A DNA stretch of 64,000 nucleotides from J054 sp965223095 (GCA_965223095.1 OZ244979.1:434001-498000); one strand, 5' to 3'; counted from the first letter of the stretch, positions 1 to 9,300 are shown. Notes: generated from the letters alone by a model not told the origin. Numbers and translations are program-made.

Positions 1-685
1 TAGAGCTGAGCGCCGTGCCCGACCCCACCACCGGCAATCACTTGGAGCCGTTCTTGGCACGCCACGAAGGCCTGCACATCCTGGCGCTTCGCGCGGAAGA
101 CATTGCGGCGGCCCACCGACGGGCACGCGATGCTCAAAAGAACCCCAGCAGGCTGCAGAATGCGACGCGGCAGATCAACTACGGCGATCAACAGGGCAGC
201 GCAAGATTTCGCTGGTGGATGTTGCCCGCGAGTGACATGCCTAGCGCTCTACTGTGTTATGTGGACAACCAAAAACCGGAGCTAGTCTATCAGGCCGCCG
301 TGCAAGAACATCCTAATGGAGCACTGGATGTGTCAGCCGTGCTTATTCGCGCCGCGGACCCTGCACAATCAATCCAGCACTGGCTACCGATCACGACGAA
401 CTCCGCACCGCATGAGAAAAATTGTATTGAACTGCCCAATGCGCAACTGCGATTTTCTCGTTATGAGAATCTTGATTTACCTCAGGCACCCTGTCTTGCC
501 GGACTTGAAGTAACGGTGCAAATTTGCAGCTTGTCGAGAAATTGGTCGTGGATGCAGGCTGGCAAGTATTCGAACAAACTTCGACTACACTGGGCTTGCA
601 TCTAACAGAACCAGCCAACGCGATTCTGTTATTTCGGGAAGTCTCTAGCGATAAACCCATGCAAGCGGGGAATTTCACGGCATGA
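1..685 (+). pseudogene. Glyoxalase-like (VOC) domain protein, left-truncated and frameshifted
   Basis: The reading frame is already open at base 3, so the true start lies left of the window; the GTG at 15 is probably internal. The first 165 or so residues look like a glyoxalase-like domain (PF13468 type): a HEGLHILALR strand, then PELVYQ, then EHPNGALDVSAV. Around 519-523 the reading frame breaks. The original frame runs out at 605 with an unlike tail, while the neighbouring frame continues the family pattern (NLQLVEKLVVDAGWQVFEQ, later LLFREVSSDKP) and stops at 683-685. That stop forms ATGA with the MFS start at 682. A one-base loss in a run of A and T explains both facts. It may be a real mutation or a sequencing error; function of the intact protein is unknown beyond the fold. 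Confidence 0.7.
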
Positions 686-2013
686 GCGATCCAATAGCAA
701 CGCGGAACCAGCGACTGAGCAGCAAGCAAGCTTGGTATGCCGTGGGCGTACTCATGATCGCCTATACCTTTTCATTCATTGACCGGTCTATTTTGTCGCT
801 CATGGTGGCACCGGTACGTCGGGACCTGAACATCACCGATACCCAGTTTGGCTTATTACACGGTCTAGCCTTCGCGATCTTCTATACGGCATTGGGCATA
901 CCCATTGCACGCCTGGCAGACCGGTACAGCCGCCGCTGGCTCATTGCCATCGGCGTGTTTGTATGGAGTCTGGCCACGGCCTTATGTGGCTTGGCCAAAA
1001 ACTTCGGCCAACTGTTTGCCGCGCGCATTGGCGTGGGCATTGGTGAAGCAAGCTTATCTCCCGCGGCTTACTCAATGATCGCCGACATGTTCCCTAAGGA
1101 AATGTTAGGACGCGCCCTTAGCGTTTATAACGTCGGCGTATTTTTGGGCGGCGGACTGGCACTAATAATAGGCGGGATTGTGGTCGCCGCCGTCGGCGAA
1201 GCAACACTGTATTCCTTGCCACTATTGGGAGAACTGCGGGGCTGGCAATTGACCTTCATAGTCGTTGGCCTGCCCGGCATATTGGTTGCCCTACTGACCT
1301 TAACCCTTAGAGAACCACCCCGGCCCGCCGCCAAGAAACCGGAGGAATCGGCAAGTATTCCACTACGCCGAGTCTTAGGATTTCTTGCGCAAAATCGTAG
1401 AACCTTCGCGATGCACTTTCTGGGATTCAGTGCATTAGCTTTGCTTTACAATGCAGTGTTCGCATGGTCTCCAGCACTGCTCAGTCGACGTTTTGGCGTG
1501 AGTGGCGGCGATACAGGACTGTATTTGGGTAGCATCGTCTTGCTGTTCGCCACCACGGGCATACTCGCCGGCGGCTGGTATACCGATTGGCAGGCCCGCC
1601 GCGGCAAAACCGATGCACCCATACGCACAGGCTTAGTCGCCGCGCTAGCTCTTATCCCACTCATCACCGCCGCCCCACTGATGCCCAGCTTGCCGCTCAC
1701 GCTAGCAGTTTACTGCCCCTTGATGTTTTTTATTAGCTTTCCCTGGGCCGCCGCGGCCGCCGCGCTGCAAATCCTCTCCCCGCCACGCATGCGCGCCCAA
1801 GTCTCCGCCTGCTATTTGTTTATTGTTAACCTCGCGGGCATTGGCTGCGGACCCGTGTTGACAGCTTTGGTCACAGATTACGTCTTTCAGGATGATGCCG
1901 CGCTTCCCTACTCTCTGGTCACGGTGGGAGTCGTATCTGCGATTGTTAGCGCGGTGTTTCTGGCGAGCGGCCTCGGACACTTCCGTACCAGTGCCAGCCA
2001 ACAAGAAAGCTAG
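682..2013 (+). CDS. MFS transporter, spinster-like
   Basis: A 443-residue inner-membrane porter of the major facilitator superfamily. It shows about 12 hydrophobic segments, the first after a short cytoplasmic N-terminus (AWYAVGVLMIAYTFSFIDRSILSL). The spinster-like signature FIDR in helix 1 and the helix 2-3 loop motif ARLADRYSRRWLI (MFS motif A) are visible, as is GIGEASLSPAAYSMIADMFP in helix 4-5. The start ATG overlaps the TGA of the glyoxalase-like gene (ATGA), so the two were translationally coupled. Relatives often sit in catabolic clusters and carry organic acids or lipids, but the substrate cannot be told here. Confidence 0.88.
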   Translation: MSDPIATRNQRLSSKQAWYAVGVLMIAYTFSFIDRSILSLMVAPVRRDLNITDTQFGLLHGLAFAIFYTALGIPIARLADRYSRRWLIAIGVFVWSLATALCGLAKNFGQLFAARIGVGIGEASLSPAAYSMIADMFPKEMLGRALSVYNVGVFLGGGLALIIGGIVVAAVGEATLYSLPLLGELRGWQLTFIVVGLPGILVALLTLTLREPPRPAAKKPEESASIPLRRVLGFLAQNRRTFAMHFLGFSALALLYNAVFAWSPALLSRRFGVSGGDTGLYLGSIVLLFATTGILAGGWYTDWQARRGKTDAPIRTGLVAALALIPLITAAPLMPSLPLTLAVYCPLMFFISFPWAAAAAALQILSPPRMRAQVSACYLFIVNLAGIGCGPVLTALVTDYVFQDDAALPYSLVTVGVVSAIVSAVFLASGLGHFRTSASQQES

Positions 2014-2026
2014 CGGGCAAAGCTAC

Positions 2027-2590
2027 TCAATTTGCTGGGTCCCGAGACTTGCTCGGCAAAACAAAATAGGCCATGACCAGAACCATTAAAATCCAGCTAA
2101 AACCGTCGGAAAAAATCATCATTAATTGATAGCCCGGTGGAAAATCCGACCAAATCATATCGGCAAAGCGCGGATAGGCTGTATAGGCAATACCGAAGCT
2201 AGAGCCGATGGCGACATGTGACCAGTAGCTTTGCGTATGTCGTTTCAACAACAGCATGGACATGCCAATCAGTAAGCCGATAACAATGCTATTGAATGTC
2301 CCAATAAAAAACTTTAGGGCAGAAATTTCTGGCTTGCCGTCGCGTTGGATGTAAACAGTCGCCACGGGTCCTTCAGACCGCATACGCTTGCGCAGCTCTG
2401 GACCACTGAAACGGCCGGGCAGGATATAGGTGCCCGATTTGGGGAAATGCTCTTTCAGAGCTTCACCCGCCGCGAGATCGTCGTTGGTTTGGGACATGGT
2501 GTAGTAGGGAACCGGTAGCAGCACATAAAACAACACGCTCCATAACCACACTACAACCGCAACACAAATTGAACCCACAAACACGCGCAT
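2027..2590 (-). CDS. Hypothetical membrane protein
   Basis: I do not recognise a family. The start at 2590 (MRVFVGSICVAVVVW) is preferred over an upstream in-frame start because GGGAGG lies 7 bases before it. The 187-residue product has an N-terminal membrane segment, a soluble stretch of about 60 residues with charged and proline-rich sequence (residues 30-95), then three hydrophobic segments (FIGTFNSIVIGLLIGMSMLLL, a weak one near HVAIGSSFGIAYTAY, and MMIFSDGFSWILMVLVMAYFVL). It runs convergent to the MFS gene with 13 bases between stops. Role unknown. Confidence 0.7.
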   Translation of the reverse strand: MRVFVGSICVAVVVWLWSVLFYVLLPVPYYTMSQTNDDLAAGEALKEHFPKSGTYILPGRFSGPELRKRMRSEGPVATVYIQRDGKPEISALKFFIGTFNSIVIGLLIGMSMLLLKRHTQSYWSHVAIGSSFGIAYTAYPRFADMIWSDFPPGYQLMMIFSDGFSWILMVLVMAYFVLPSKSRDPAN

Positions 2591-2847
2591 GATTGGCCCT
2601 CCCAATTCAATTACCTTTGACGGCAGCAAGAACAGTGATCGTAGTAGCCAGGCGCTGCATCTAGGATCAGCACGCAACGGGCAATCTACCTATCGAGACC
2701 CGACAAAGATTAGGCTAGCCTGCCAATTGAGACGGCTGTTTAAACCCTAGACGGGCCTCGCCAATCATAGCAGCCTTAACTATCGCCGGTTACTCAACTA
2801 AACTCCCTATGCTAGGGTACTAGCCGCGAGTAACGGAGCAATTTGAC

Positions 2848-2958
2848 ATGGAAATAGTAGTATCGGTGTTTGCCGTCTTGGTCGCTTTGGGCTGCTTTGT
2901 TGCCATCGCCATGAGCAGCAGAAAAGACAACAAGAAAAACCAGGACAAGGAAAGCTAA
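2848..2958 (+). CDS. Small membrane protein, 36 residues
   Basis: ATG at 2848 follows GGAG with a 9-base spacer. The product reads as one hydrophobic helix (residues 3-22, MEIVVSVFAVLVALGCFVAI) followed by a short, strongly charged tail (SSRKDNKKNQDKES). This is the typical build of a single-pass small membrane protein with an inside-positive tail. It stands alone between a minus-strand membrane protein and another small plus-strand membrane gene that starts 41 bases later. No family is recognised. The clean ribosome site and the helix-plus-tail pattern argue that it is real. Confidence 0.55.
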   Translation: MEIVVSVFAVLVALGCFVAIAMSSRKDNKKNQDKES

Positions 2959-2999
2959 TCACCGATCGCGATTGATGCTAAGTAGCGACTGGCAACGTG

Positions 3000-3308
3000 A
3001 TGAGTTGGCTAGTTAGCACTGTTGCCGGCATCGGGGTGGGATTGATATTTTACGTTTGCGTGCGCATTAGGGTTCTGCTGGGCCCGGTGGCACGCGAGCA
3101 TTTCGGCAATGTGGCTCGTCATGGAACTTGGCTAGCTACAATCCTATTGATGATCGGTGCCGCGAATTTCGGCCTTCTATTGCTACGAAACTTTCTGTCG
3201 GCAAACGGCAACGCCAGTAACGGCATAGTTTTTGAAATTTGGTTCGCCCTGCTCAGCTTGGCTGTTGGCGGCGGATTGGTCTTTGTCCGGACATGGCGAA
3301 CTAGATAG
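3000..3308 (+). CDS. Small hypothetical membrane protein
   Basis: A 102-residue product with three hydrophobic stretches: WLVSTVAGIGVGLIFYVCV, GTWLATILLMIGAANFGLLLL and EIWFALLSLAVGGGLVFV. Start codons GTG (2997) and ATG (3000) are adjacent; ATG is chosen. No strong ribosome site is seen. The C-terminus is short and basic (RTWRTR), which fits a cytoplasmic end. Family not recognised. It lies downstream of the 36-residue gene on the same strand and could be co-transcribed with it. Confidence 0.5.
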   Translation: MSWLVSTVAGIGVGLIFYVCVRIRVLLGPVAREHFGNVARHGTWLATILLMIGAANFGLLLLRNFLSANGNASNGIVFEIWFALLSLAVGGGLVFVRTWRTR

Positions 3309-3423
3309 ACCTTACACGTCAATACGATCGGGCTGGCGAAAAAACGCTAAGGCTGAAGTAACAAGAACCAGAATCACCCCGGCTGCTTGCGACCGTGGTA
3401 ATAGAATCCGGCCAAAACTCGCC

Positions 3424-5298
3424 TTACATCTGCGACGTGGTTACCGAGGTAATCTCGAGTTTTGCTTCAGGCAACCATTTTTTTATTTGCACGCTTAGGG
3501 ACTTTAGGGTAAACGGCTTACTCAAAAATCCATCCATTCCAGCATCCAGACAGCGTTCCTCGTCGCCATGCATGGCGTTGGCGGTTAAAGCAATAATTGG
3601 AATATGGCTGCCCGTTGCCGCTTCCCGAGCCCGAATTTCTCGCGTGGCGGCATAGCCGTCCATTTCTGGCATCTGGCAATCCATCAAGATTAGGTCGAAA
3701 TTGTGATCTTCTTCCAGAGCTTGCAGGGCTTCCACGCCCGTCTTTGCCAGACTGTATTCACAGCCCAGCATCGACAGCATGGCTTTGGCCACTTCTTGAT
3801 TGACCATGTTGTCTTCAACCAGAAGAATATTCCCGGATAATCGGTCCGGCTTTTGGCTCTCTACGGTGGGTGGACCCTTCGCCAGGGAGCCAATTTGTGC
3901 CGATCCATTCAAAACCTGATCGATTTTAATGGCCATATTCGTGATGCTAATAGGCCAAGATCTGATTGAACCCACGCTCGCAGCCCGCAGGCCAAGAGTA
4001 TCATCCTGGCTTTCCGCATCCTGCAGCACCAAAATCGGAATCTCCTTGGAGGCGGCTGCTGCTGTTATCTTTTCGGCCAAAGCCGAATCACTGCTGCAAA
4101 TTGACTCATCGATTATCAGTAGCACGAAATCATTGGCGGCAGTAGCCGGGCCGGTGAGATTTTTGAGTACGGCGCCATCATCATTAACACTCACGACACC
4201 CAGGCCCAGCGGACCTAAACGCTGGCTGAGCAGAGCCTGCAAGGTTTCGTTGCTATGCGCCAGTAATATTGTTCCAGGCTTTGCTGGTTCTTGCACCACA
4301 ACTGATTCTTGTTCCAAATCAGACGCTAGCCGAACGGTAAACCAAAATTCCGAGCCCTGCCCATAGACGCTTTCGACGCCGGCTTCGCCACCCATTTTGG
4401 TCGCCAGCTGACTAACGATCGCCAGACCCAATCCCGTGCCGCCGTATTCTCGTGTTGTTGAGCTATCGGCCTGGCTAAAGGCACTGAAAATGTGTTTCAT
4501 CGCTTCGGGCCGAACGCCTATACCCGTGTCCTTTACACTAATCTTGTACAGATTAGTCTCGTCAGCTGTCTCGACCAGGCAAACGCTAACGAGTATTTCT
4601 CCGCGAGCAGTGAACTTCAGGGCGTTGCCCAAGAGATTGACGAGAATCTGCCGTAAGCGGCCAGAGTCTCCGTAAACCATAACCGGAAGATCAAGCGGCA
4701 GATCGACGATCACATCGAGATCCCGACTATGCAGTCTGCCCACCAGCATTCGGACGGCATCCTCAATCTCTTCTCGCAGGTTGAACTCGATACGCTCCAG
4801 TTCGAGCTGCCCAGCTTCGATCTTGGAGAAGTCCAGAATTGCGTTGATGATTTTGAGCAAACTATCGGCCGACCGCCGAATCATATCGGCTTTGCGTCGC
4901 TGTTCAGACGACAGCGATGAATTCAGCAACAGCTCAGTCATGCCTAGTACACCGTTCATCGGCGTTCGGATTTCGTGGCTCATGGTGGCGAGAAACTCCG
5001 ACTTCGCGCGATTGGCAGCATCGGCGGCCTCCTTGGAGATCATGAGTTCGCGATTAGATTTTTCTAGCCTTTTCAAGGCTTGGTTTAGCGCAGCGGTTCG
5101 TTCTTGCACTTGGTGCTCTAGGGCGGTCGCGGCCTGAAATACCGAGAACGCGTTACCCTGTAAATCCATGCTACGTTCAACGCGCGTCATGAGCGCTTGT
5201 TGAATCTTTTTTAATTGCGCATTTTCTTGTTCCAGTTCAGCAATTCGGCGAGCGCGCGCCTTATTATCGCCACTGGAGCCGTTGGCCGACGTGCTCAA
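3424..5298 (-). CDS. Soluble hybrid histidine kinase
   Basis: This 624-residue sensor kinase has no membrane segment or signal peptide. Residues 13-98 are a long charged heptad-like coiled coil. HisKA follows with the phospho-acceptor His at about residue 108 in SHEIRTPMNG. The HATPase domain shows the N box (LVNLLGNALKFT), DTGIGV and GGTGLGLAI. A first receiver-like domain (about 345-465) is poorly conserved, with no clear MPxMDG motif. A canonical receiver follows, with VEDN and phospho-Asp near residue 540 in LMDCQMPEMDG. The start is TTG, 3 bases after the FIST gene stop, so the two genes form an operon and the FIST protein is the likely input module. Confidence 0.88.
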   Translation of the reverse strand: MSTSANGSSGDNKARARRIAELEQENAQLKKIQQALMTRVERSMDLQGNAFSVFQAATALEHQVQERTAALNQALKRLEKSNRELMISKEAADAANRAKSEFLATMSHEIRTPMNGVLGMTELLLNSSLSSEQRRKADMIRRSADSLLKIINAILDFSKIEAGQLELERIEFNLREEIEDAVRMLVGRLHSRDLDVIVDLPLDLPVMVYGDSGRLRQILVNLLGNALKFTARGEILVSVCLVETADETNLYKISVKDTGIGVRPEAMKHIFSAFSQADSSTTREYGGTGLGLAIVSQLATKMGGEAGVESVYGQGSEFWFTVRLASDLEQESVVVQEPAKPGTILLAHSNETLQALLSQRLGPLGLGVVSVNDDGAVLKNLTGPATAANDFVLLIIDESICSSDSALAEKITAAAASKEIPILVLQDAESQDDTLGLRAASVGSIRSWPISITNMAIKIDQVLNGSAQIGSLAKGPPTVESQKPDRLSGNILLVEDNMVNQEVAKAMLSMLGCEYSLAKTGVEALQALEEDHNFDLILMDCQMPEMDGYAATREIRAREAATGSHIPIIALTANAMHGDEERCLDAGMDGFLSKPFTLKSLSVQIKKWLPEAKLEITSVTTSQM

Positions 5299-5301
5299 GA
5301 T

Positions 5302-6441
5302 CTATCCGCCTATAGCCACGCCGGTAAAAGTTTGGTTGAGATGCAGCGCATTGAACTGTTCGCCGTAGGTTGCAAATCCAATGACATTGTTCTCGGCCAT
5401 TATTTCGCCAACTTGTTCCTTAACATCGCGTTGCTCAGATTCAAGCCGACGCAGAATACAATCGCAGCCGAGCACTAAACTTGGTGGCCCGACTTTGGTC
5501 CGCACATCTTCGAAGGCCTCACGCAGGTTCTCGACTAGGTCCACGCCCTTCGCTACCGTGAGGACGATACCTTCATCGATGGCGCAAAAGAACGTCAAGC
5601 TGCCATCATCATTGACCTTCTGAATTGAGCGTACAAAGTAGTCACCGCCGATGCGCACGACCACGGGATGGGCGGCAAAAATCAGTGGCGTCAACTCTTC
5701 GACCTCAAGGCCCACGAGATTTGCAAATTCCCGACCCGCCGGCGCTCCATTGATTTCGTGAACGATACGACGAGCCGGATCCGCGCCGGTGACGACCATT
5801 TTCGTGTCCGATTCCACAAAATGCTGGGTACGGAAGACTGAAAAAGGCGTCGAAGTCTGGATGATGTTCAGAATCGCAACATTGGTGTGAAATTTTCCTT
5901 CGAAGAACAGGTGCGTGTGCCGAAAGTGTGTCTCGTCCCCGGCAGAGCCGCCAAAGAGCTGTATACCACGCAAGTTTTCATAAATGCAGCTGACGAGTAT
6001 CTCCTCTTTCATCGACAAACCATCGACTAACAGGAATGCGAAACTATTGTCAGGAACAGGGGTCACACCGGCCGCTTCGATTCCGTGCATGGCATCCATC
6101 GCAAAAGATTGTGCGGAGGCCGTATCAAAACTATCGAGCTCCACGAGTTTTGAATAGCTTATGAACTCCTTACCCGCGATGCTGACGCCGGTTAATGCAC
6201 CACTCAGATAGCCCGTCGGCGTAATTTCACCCGCCGTTGTACAGCCGATTAGGTTGACCCCTTGGAAAAGGCGACCTAACTCCGAGCCGAGCACAGCCAA
6301 GTCGTACTCCGGCGAACAATAGAAAATCGCGATGGAGATATCCGGTTGATAGAGAGCATCATAGAGCTCTTGCGCAGCACGCGTCGCATCCACTGCAACG
6401 GACGCACCCCGCTTTATCGATAAAGACTGTTCGTTACTCAT
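5302..6441 (-). CDS. FIST domain signal-input protein
   Basis: The start at 6441 is set by GGAGGG just upstream, giving 379 residues. The N-terminal half shows the FIST N pattern (IAIFYCSPEYDL, LIGCTTAGEITPTGY, FLLVDGLS, LFGGSAGDE) and the C-terminal half the FIST_C pattern (IGFATYGEQFNALHLNQTFTGVAI). FIST proteins are thought to bind small ligands and feed two-component or cyclic-di-GMP systems. There is no signal peptide, so it is cytoplasmic. The next gene, 3 bases downstream, is a soluble hybrid kinase without its own sensor domain, which supports a ligand-sensor plus kinase pair. Confidence 0.85.
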   Translation of the reverse strand: MSNEQSLSIKRGASVAVDATRAAQELYDALYQPDISIAIFYCSPEYDLAVLGSELGRLFQGVNLIGCTTAGEITPTGYLSGALTGVSIAGKEFISYSKLVELDSFDTASAQSFAMDAMHGIEAAGVTPVPDNSFAFLLVDGLSMKEEILVSCIYENLRGIQLFGGSAGDETHFRHTHLFFEGKFHTNVAILNIIQTSTPFSVFRTQHFVESDTKMVVTGADPARRIVHEINGAPAGREFANLVGLEVEELTPLIFAAHPVVVRIGGDYFVRSIQKVNDDGSLTFFCAIDEGIVLTVAKGVDLVENLREAFEDVRTKVGPPSLVLGCDCILRRLESEQRDVKEQVGEIMAENNVIGFATYGEQFNALHLNQTFTGVAIGG

Positions 6442-6846
6442 TTGCCCTCCTACGTACCGTTGCACGCTGGTTGGTATGCAATAGCCATTAGTTTTTTCGC
6501 CACGGCTTAAGCGGCGGCATGAGCTCGGATTCCATACGATGACTCCGGGCAAACTAAGGCTAATTTTCCAATTAGACCAAGACGTTAAGTCTAAACGGAT
6601 GGGGCCAAGCCGCAGCGTGATGCAAATCACGAAACCTCGGCACTTACTGTGGGCTGGTGCTCATAAAGGAAGCATTTGGCTTTGTTTGTAGCGGGCGCGG
6701 GCGCCAGTTGGGCTGATTTGGAAGGATCGTCGGTTTGAACATTGAACGTCAAAACAAGACAGCCAATGACGTCGGCCACCGCATGAAACCGCTTGTACGC
6801 AACCAAAAAATCTATCATTGTTAGCGTAAACCACCTGGAGCGACTG
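6442..6846. other. Intergenic region between FIST and CDGSH genes
   Basis: About 405 bases between two divergent genes. Open frames that cross it lack ribosome sites and family resemblance. It should hold both promoters. The only clear structure is the CRP-like palindrome at 6616-6631. Confidence 0.5.
6616..6631. promoter_or_regulatory. CRP/Vfr-like palindrome
   Basis: A perfect inverted repeat, CGTGAT-GCAA-ATCACG. It contains GTGA-N6-TCAC, the core spacing of CRP/FNR-family operators. It lies 175 bases before the FIST gene start and 216 bases before the CDGSH-fusion start, so it could act on either. Binding is inferred, not shown. Confidence 0.35.
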
Positions 6847-8379
6847 ATGACAAAGGCTGCCATCGCCGATACACGACCCGTCCGCGTAGAGCTGGAATCT
6901 GGCAAGGACTATCACTGGTGCAGTTGCGGCCTATCACGCAGTCAGCCTTTCTGCGATGGTTCTCACCGCGGTACCGAATTCACTCCGCTGACATTTACCG
7001 CCACCGAATCCGCAGAGGCCTATCTTTGCCAATGCAAGCGTTCTGCCAACTCCCCGTATTGCGATGGTTCTCACAAGAAAATTAGCGAGGCCGAAGCACA
7101 GGAGTTCGCGCCGGCAAACAGCGACGCTCTAGCAGCCAAACCAACGCCCGAAGAACCCACCGTTGCCTACATTCATGACCTGGCCCGTGACGGGCTCAGC
7201 AAGTCCGGTCATCACGGTGAAATGGCGGCCATGGGCGTGCCACGTCAGCAGCTACCACAATGGGATGATATTCAAATCCTCACAGCACAACTCGCACGCC
7301 AGCCCTTGCCGGATAGCGCGCGGGTGGGTACCGAATTAGTCATCGGACCCCAGGCGAAAAAGCCACTGCGCCTGGATATTCCACTATTTGTCTCGGACAT
7401 GAGCTTTGGTGCGCTCTCCGAAGAAGCCAAGACGGCATTGGCCCGCGGGGCGGAACTTGCGGGTACGGGCATATGTTCAGGCGAAGGCGGCATGCTGCCT
7501 GAAGAGCAGATGGAAAACAGCCGGTACTTCTATGAACTAGCATCAGCCATGTTTGGCTATGACGAGTCCTTGTTGGAACGTGTGCAGGCGTTTCACTTTA
7601 AGGGTGGTCAAGGGGCAAAAACCGGCACGGGTGGACATCTGCCGGGTAGCAAAGTCACGGAGAAAATTGCGAAAGTTCGCCGGCTTAACCAGGGCACCGA
7701 TGCCATATCACCCCCGAGCTTTAAGAACTTGAAGACACCCGCGGATTTCCGAAAATTCGCGGACCGAGTCCGTGAAATCACCGGCGGCATTCCCATCGGT
7801 TTCAAACTCTCAGCCAATCATATCGAAGCAGATATCGCTTTTGCGCTTGAGGCCAGTGCCGACTACATCATATTGGATGGCCGCGGCGGCGGCACGGGCG
7901 CGGCACCCTTGCTATTTCGCGACAACATATCTGTGCCGACGATCCCCGCCTTGGCCCGGGCGCGAAAGTTTCTCGATGCGTCGAAACGCAGCGATGTGAC
8001 CCTGATTATTACCGGTGGCCTCCGCGTTCCCAGCGATTTTATTAAAGCACTTTGTATGGGCGCGGACGGTATCGCCGTGGCGAATTCCGCCATGCAAGCC
8101 ATCGGCTGTGTCGCGGCGCGCATCTGTAACACGAACAACTGTCCCGCCGGTATCGCGACCCAAAAGCCGCAGCTTAGAAAACGGCTAGATGTGCAAGTCT
8201 CTGCTGAACGTCTGGCAAGATTCTTGCAATCATCCACTGAGTTAATGCAGGTCATGGCGCGCGCTTGTGGTCATGATCAGCTATCTAAGTTCCAGCACAG
8301 CGACTTGACCAGCTGGAAAAAAGATACGGCGCAACTAGCGCAAATTGCCTACGGCGGTGATTCGGCTGCTGTTGATTAA
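6847..8379 (+). CDS. Double CDGSH iron-sulfur / glutamate synthase-domain fusion
   Basis: The start at 6847 follows GGAG with a 6-base spacer; product 510 residues. Two complete CDGSH [2Fe-2S] motifs sit at the N-terminus: CSCGLSRSQPFCDGSH (25-40) and CQCKRSANSPYCDGSH (61-76). From about residue 140 the protein is the FMN-binding synthase domain of glutamate synthase: FVSDMSFGALSEEAK, FKGGQGAKTGTGGHLPG and DGRGGGTGAAP. The three cysteines expected for a [3Fe-4S] cluster are kept in CVAARIC-NTNNC. No glutaminase domain is present. GltB2-like proteins of this kind are flavin oxidoreductases of unsettled substrate. It stands alone, convergent with the LysR gene. Confidence 0.85.
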   Translation: MTKAAIADTRPVRVELESGKDYHWCSCGLSRSQPFCDGSHRGTEFTPLTFTATESAEAYLCQCKRSANSPYCDGSHKKISEAEAQEFAPANSDALAAKPTPEEPTVAYIHDLARDGLSKSGHHGEMAAMGVPRQQLPQWDDIQILTAQLARQPLPDSARVGTELVIGPQAKKPLRLDIPLFVSDMSFGALSEEAKTALARGAELAGTGICSGEGGMLPEEQMENSRYFYELASAMFGYDESLLERVQAFHFKGGQGAKTGTGGHLPGSKVTEKIAKVRRLNQGTDAISPPSFKNLKTPADFRKFADRVREITGGIPIGFKLSANHIEADIAFALEASADYIILDGRGGGTGAAPLLFRDNISVPTIPALARARKFLDASKRSDVTLIITGGLRVPSDFIKALCMGADGIAVANSAMQAIGCVAARICNTNNCPAGIATQKPQLRKRLDVQVSAERLARFLQSSTELMQVMARACGHDQLSKFQHSDLTSWKKDTAQLAQIAYGGDSAAVD

Positions 8380-8388
8380 TGGGACGCG

Positions 8389-9300
8389 CTATGGCGCTGC
8401 GGATCGCTTAAGCAGGCGAGGATCTTTACGAAAAGCACGATGAAGCTGCGCCATCAGCAATCGAATGCGTTCAGTTTGGCGCAGTTCTGGATGTGTCAGC
8501 AACCACAATTCGCTCGCAAAGGCCGGCTTGCACGCGAACAAGCGTTCCAAGCTTGATTTCTCCTGATCGGCAGGCAGCAAGGCAATCCCGATACCGGCCT
8601 CGCACATGGCTGACATCGCGTTCAAGGTCGAGCAGGTCATGACAATTTGGCTGCCATGTTGCTCGGCCAGACGCCGGAAGACGGGTAGTCGAAGCAAGGG
8701 ATCATCCGCGCCGATAAGTTTGTGGCCACGCAGTTTTAGCGCTGAAGCCGGCGCCCCTATCCGCTGTAGATAATCTCGCGAGGCATAGAACGACCAAGGT
8801 AAGCTACAAGCTTTTCGACCGATTAGATGCGGCGGCGGCTTTGGCGTTGCCCGTATAGCAACATCCGCTTCGCGCCGCGTGAGATCCAGGGACTCCGCGC
8901 CCACCAAGAGCTCGATCTGAATATCAGGATAGTCGTTGGAAAAGTCCCGCAGGTATTGCGGCAGATAGGCATAGGCAATGTTATCCGGCGCGGTGAGTCG
9001 AATCGTCCCGCTGGGTTGGAAATCTCGTCCCAGTAACTTTAATTGCAGCGCATCAATTTCTTCATTCACCCGTTGCGCGTGTCGCTGCAATTCTTCACCC
9101 GCCTGGGTCAGGTGATAGCCATCCACCAAGCGCTCGAATAATCGCACGCCCACGGCGGTTTCAAATCGGTTGATGCGGCGAAACACCGTCGAGTGATTCA
9201 CCCCCAGCAGACGCGCCGCCGCATTGAGCGAGCGGCCGCGCGCCACGGCCAAGAAGAACCGCAGATCATTCCAATCAAATTGCAATTTTGCAAAATTCAT
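8389..9300 (-). CDS. LysR-family transcriptional regulator
   Basis: A 303-residue regulator. The N-terminal winged helix is clear (LRFFLAVARGRSLNAAARLLGVNHSTVFRRINRFE, residues 13-47), followed by a substrate-binding domain starting near PSGTIRLTAPDNIAYAYLPQYL. It is transcribed away from the DoxX gene at 9382 with 81 bases between starts, the usual layout of a LysR regulator and its target. A perfect inverted repeat covers its own start codon (9290-9313), which suggests autoregulation. The inducer is unknown. Confidence 0.92.
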   Translation of the reverse strand: MNFAKLQFDWNDLRFFLAVARGRSLNAAARLLGVNHSTVFRRINRFETAVGVRLFERLVDGYHLTQAGEELQRHAQRVNEEIDALQLKLLGRDFQPSGTIRLTAPDNIAYAYLPQYLRDFSNDYPDIQIELLVGAESLDLTRREADVAIRATPKPPPHLIGRKACSLPWSFYASRDYLQRIGAPASALKLRGHKLIGADDPLLRLPVFRRLAEQHGSQIVMTCSTLNAMSAMCEAGIGIALLPADQEKSSLERLFACKPAFASELWLLTHPELRQTERIRLLMAQLHRAFRKDPRLLKRSAAP

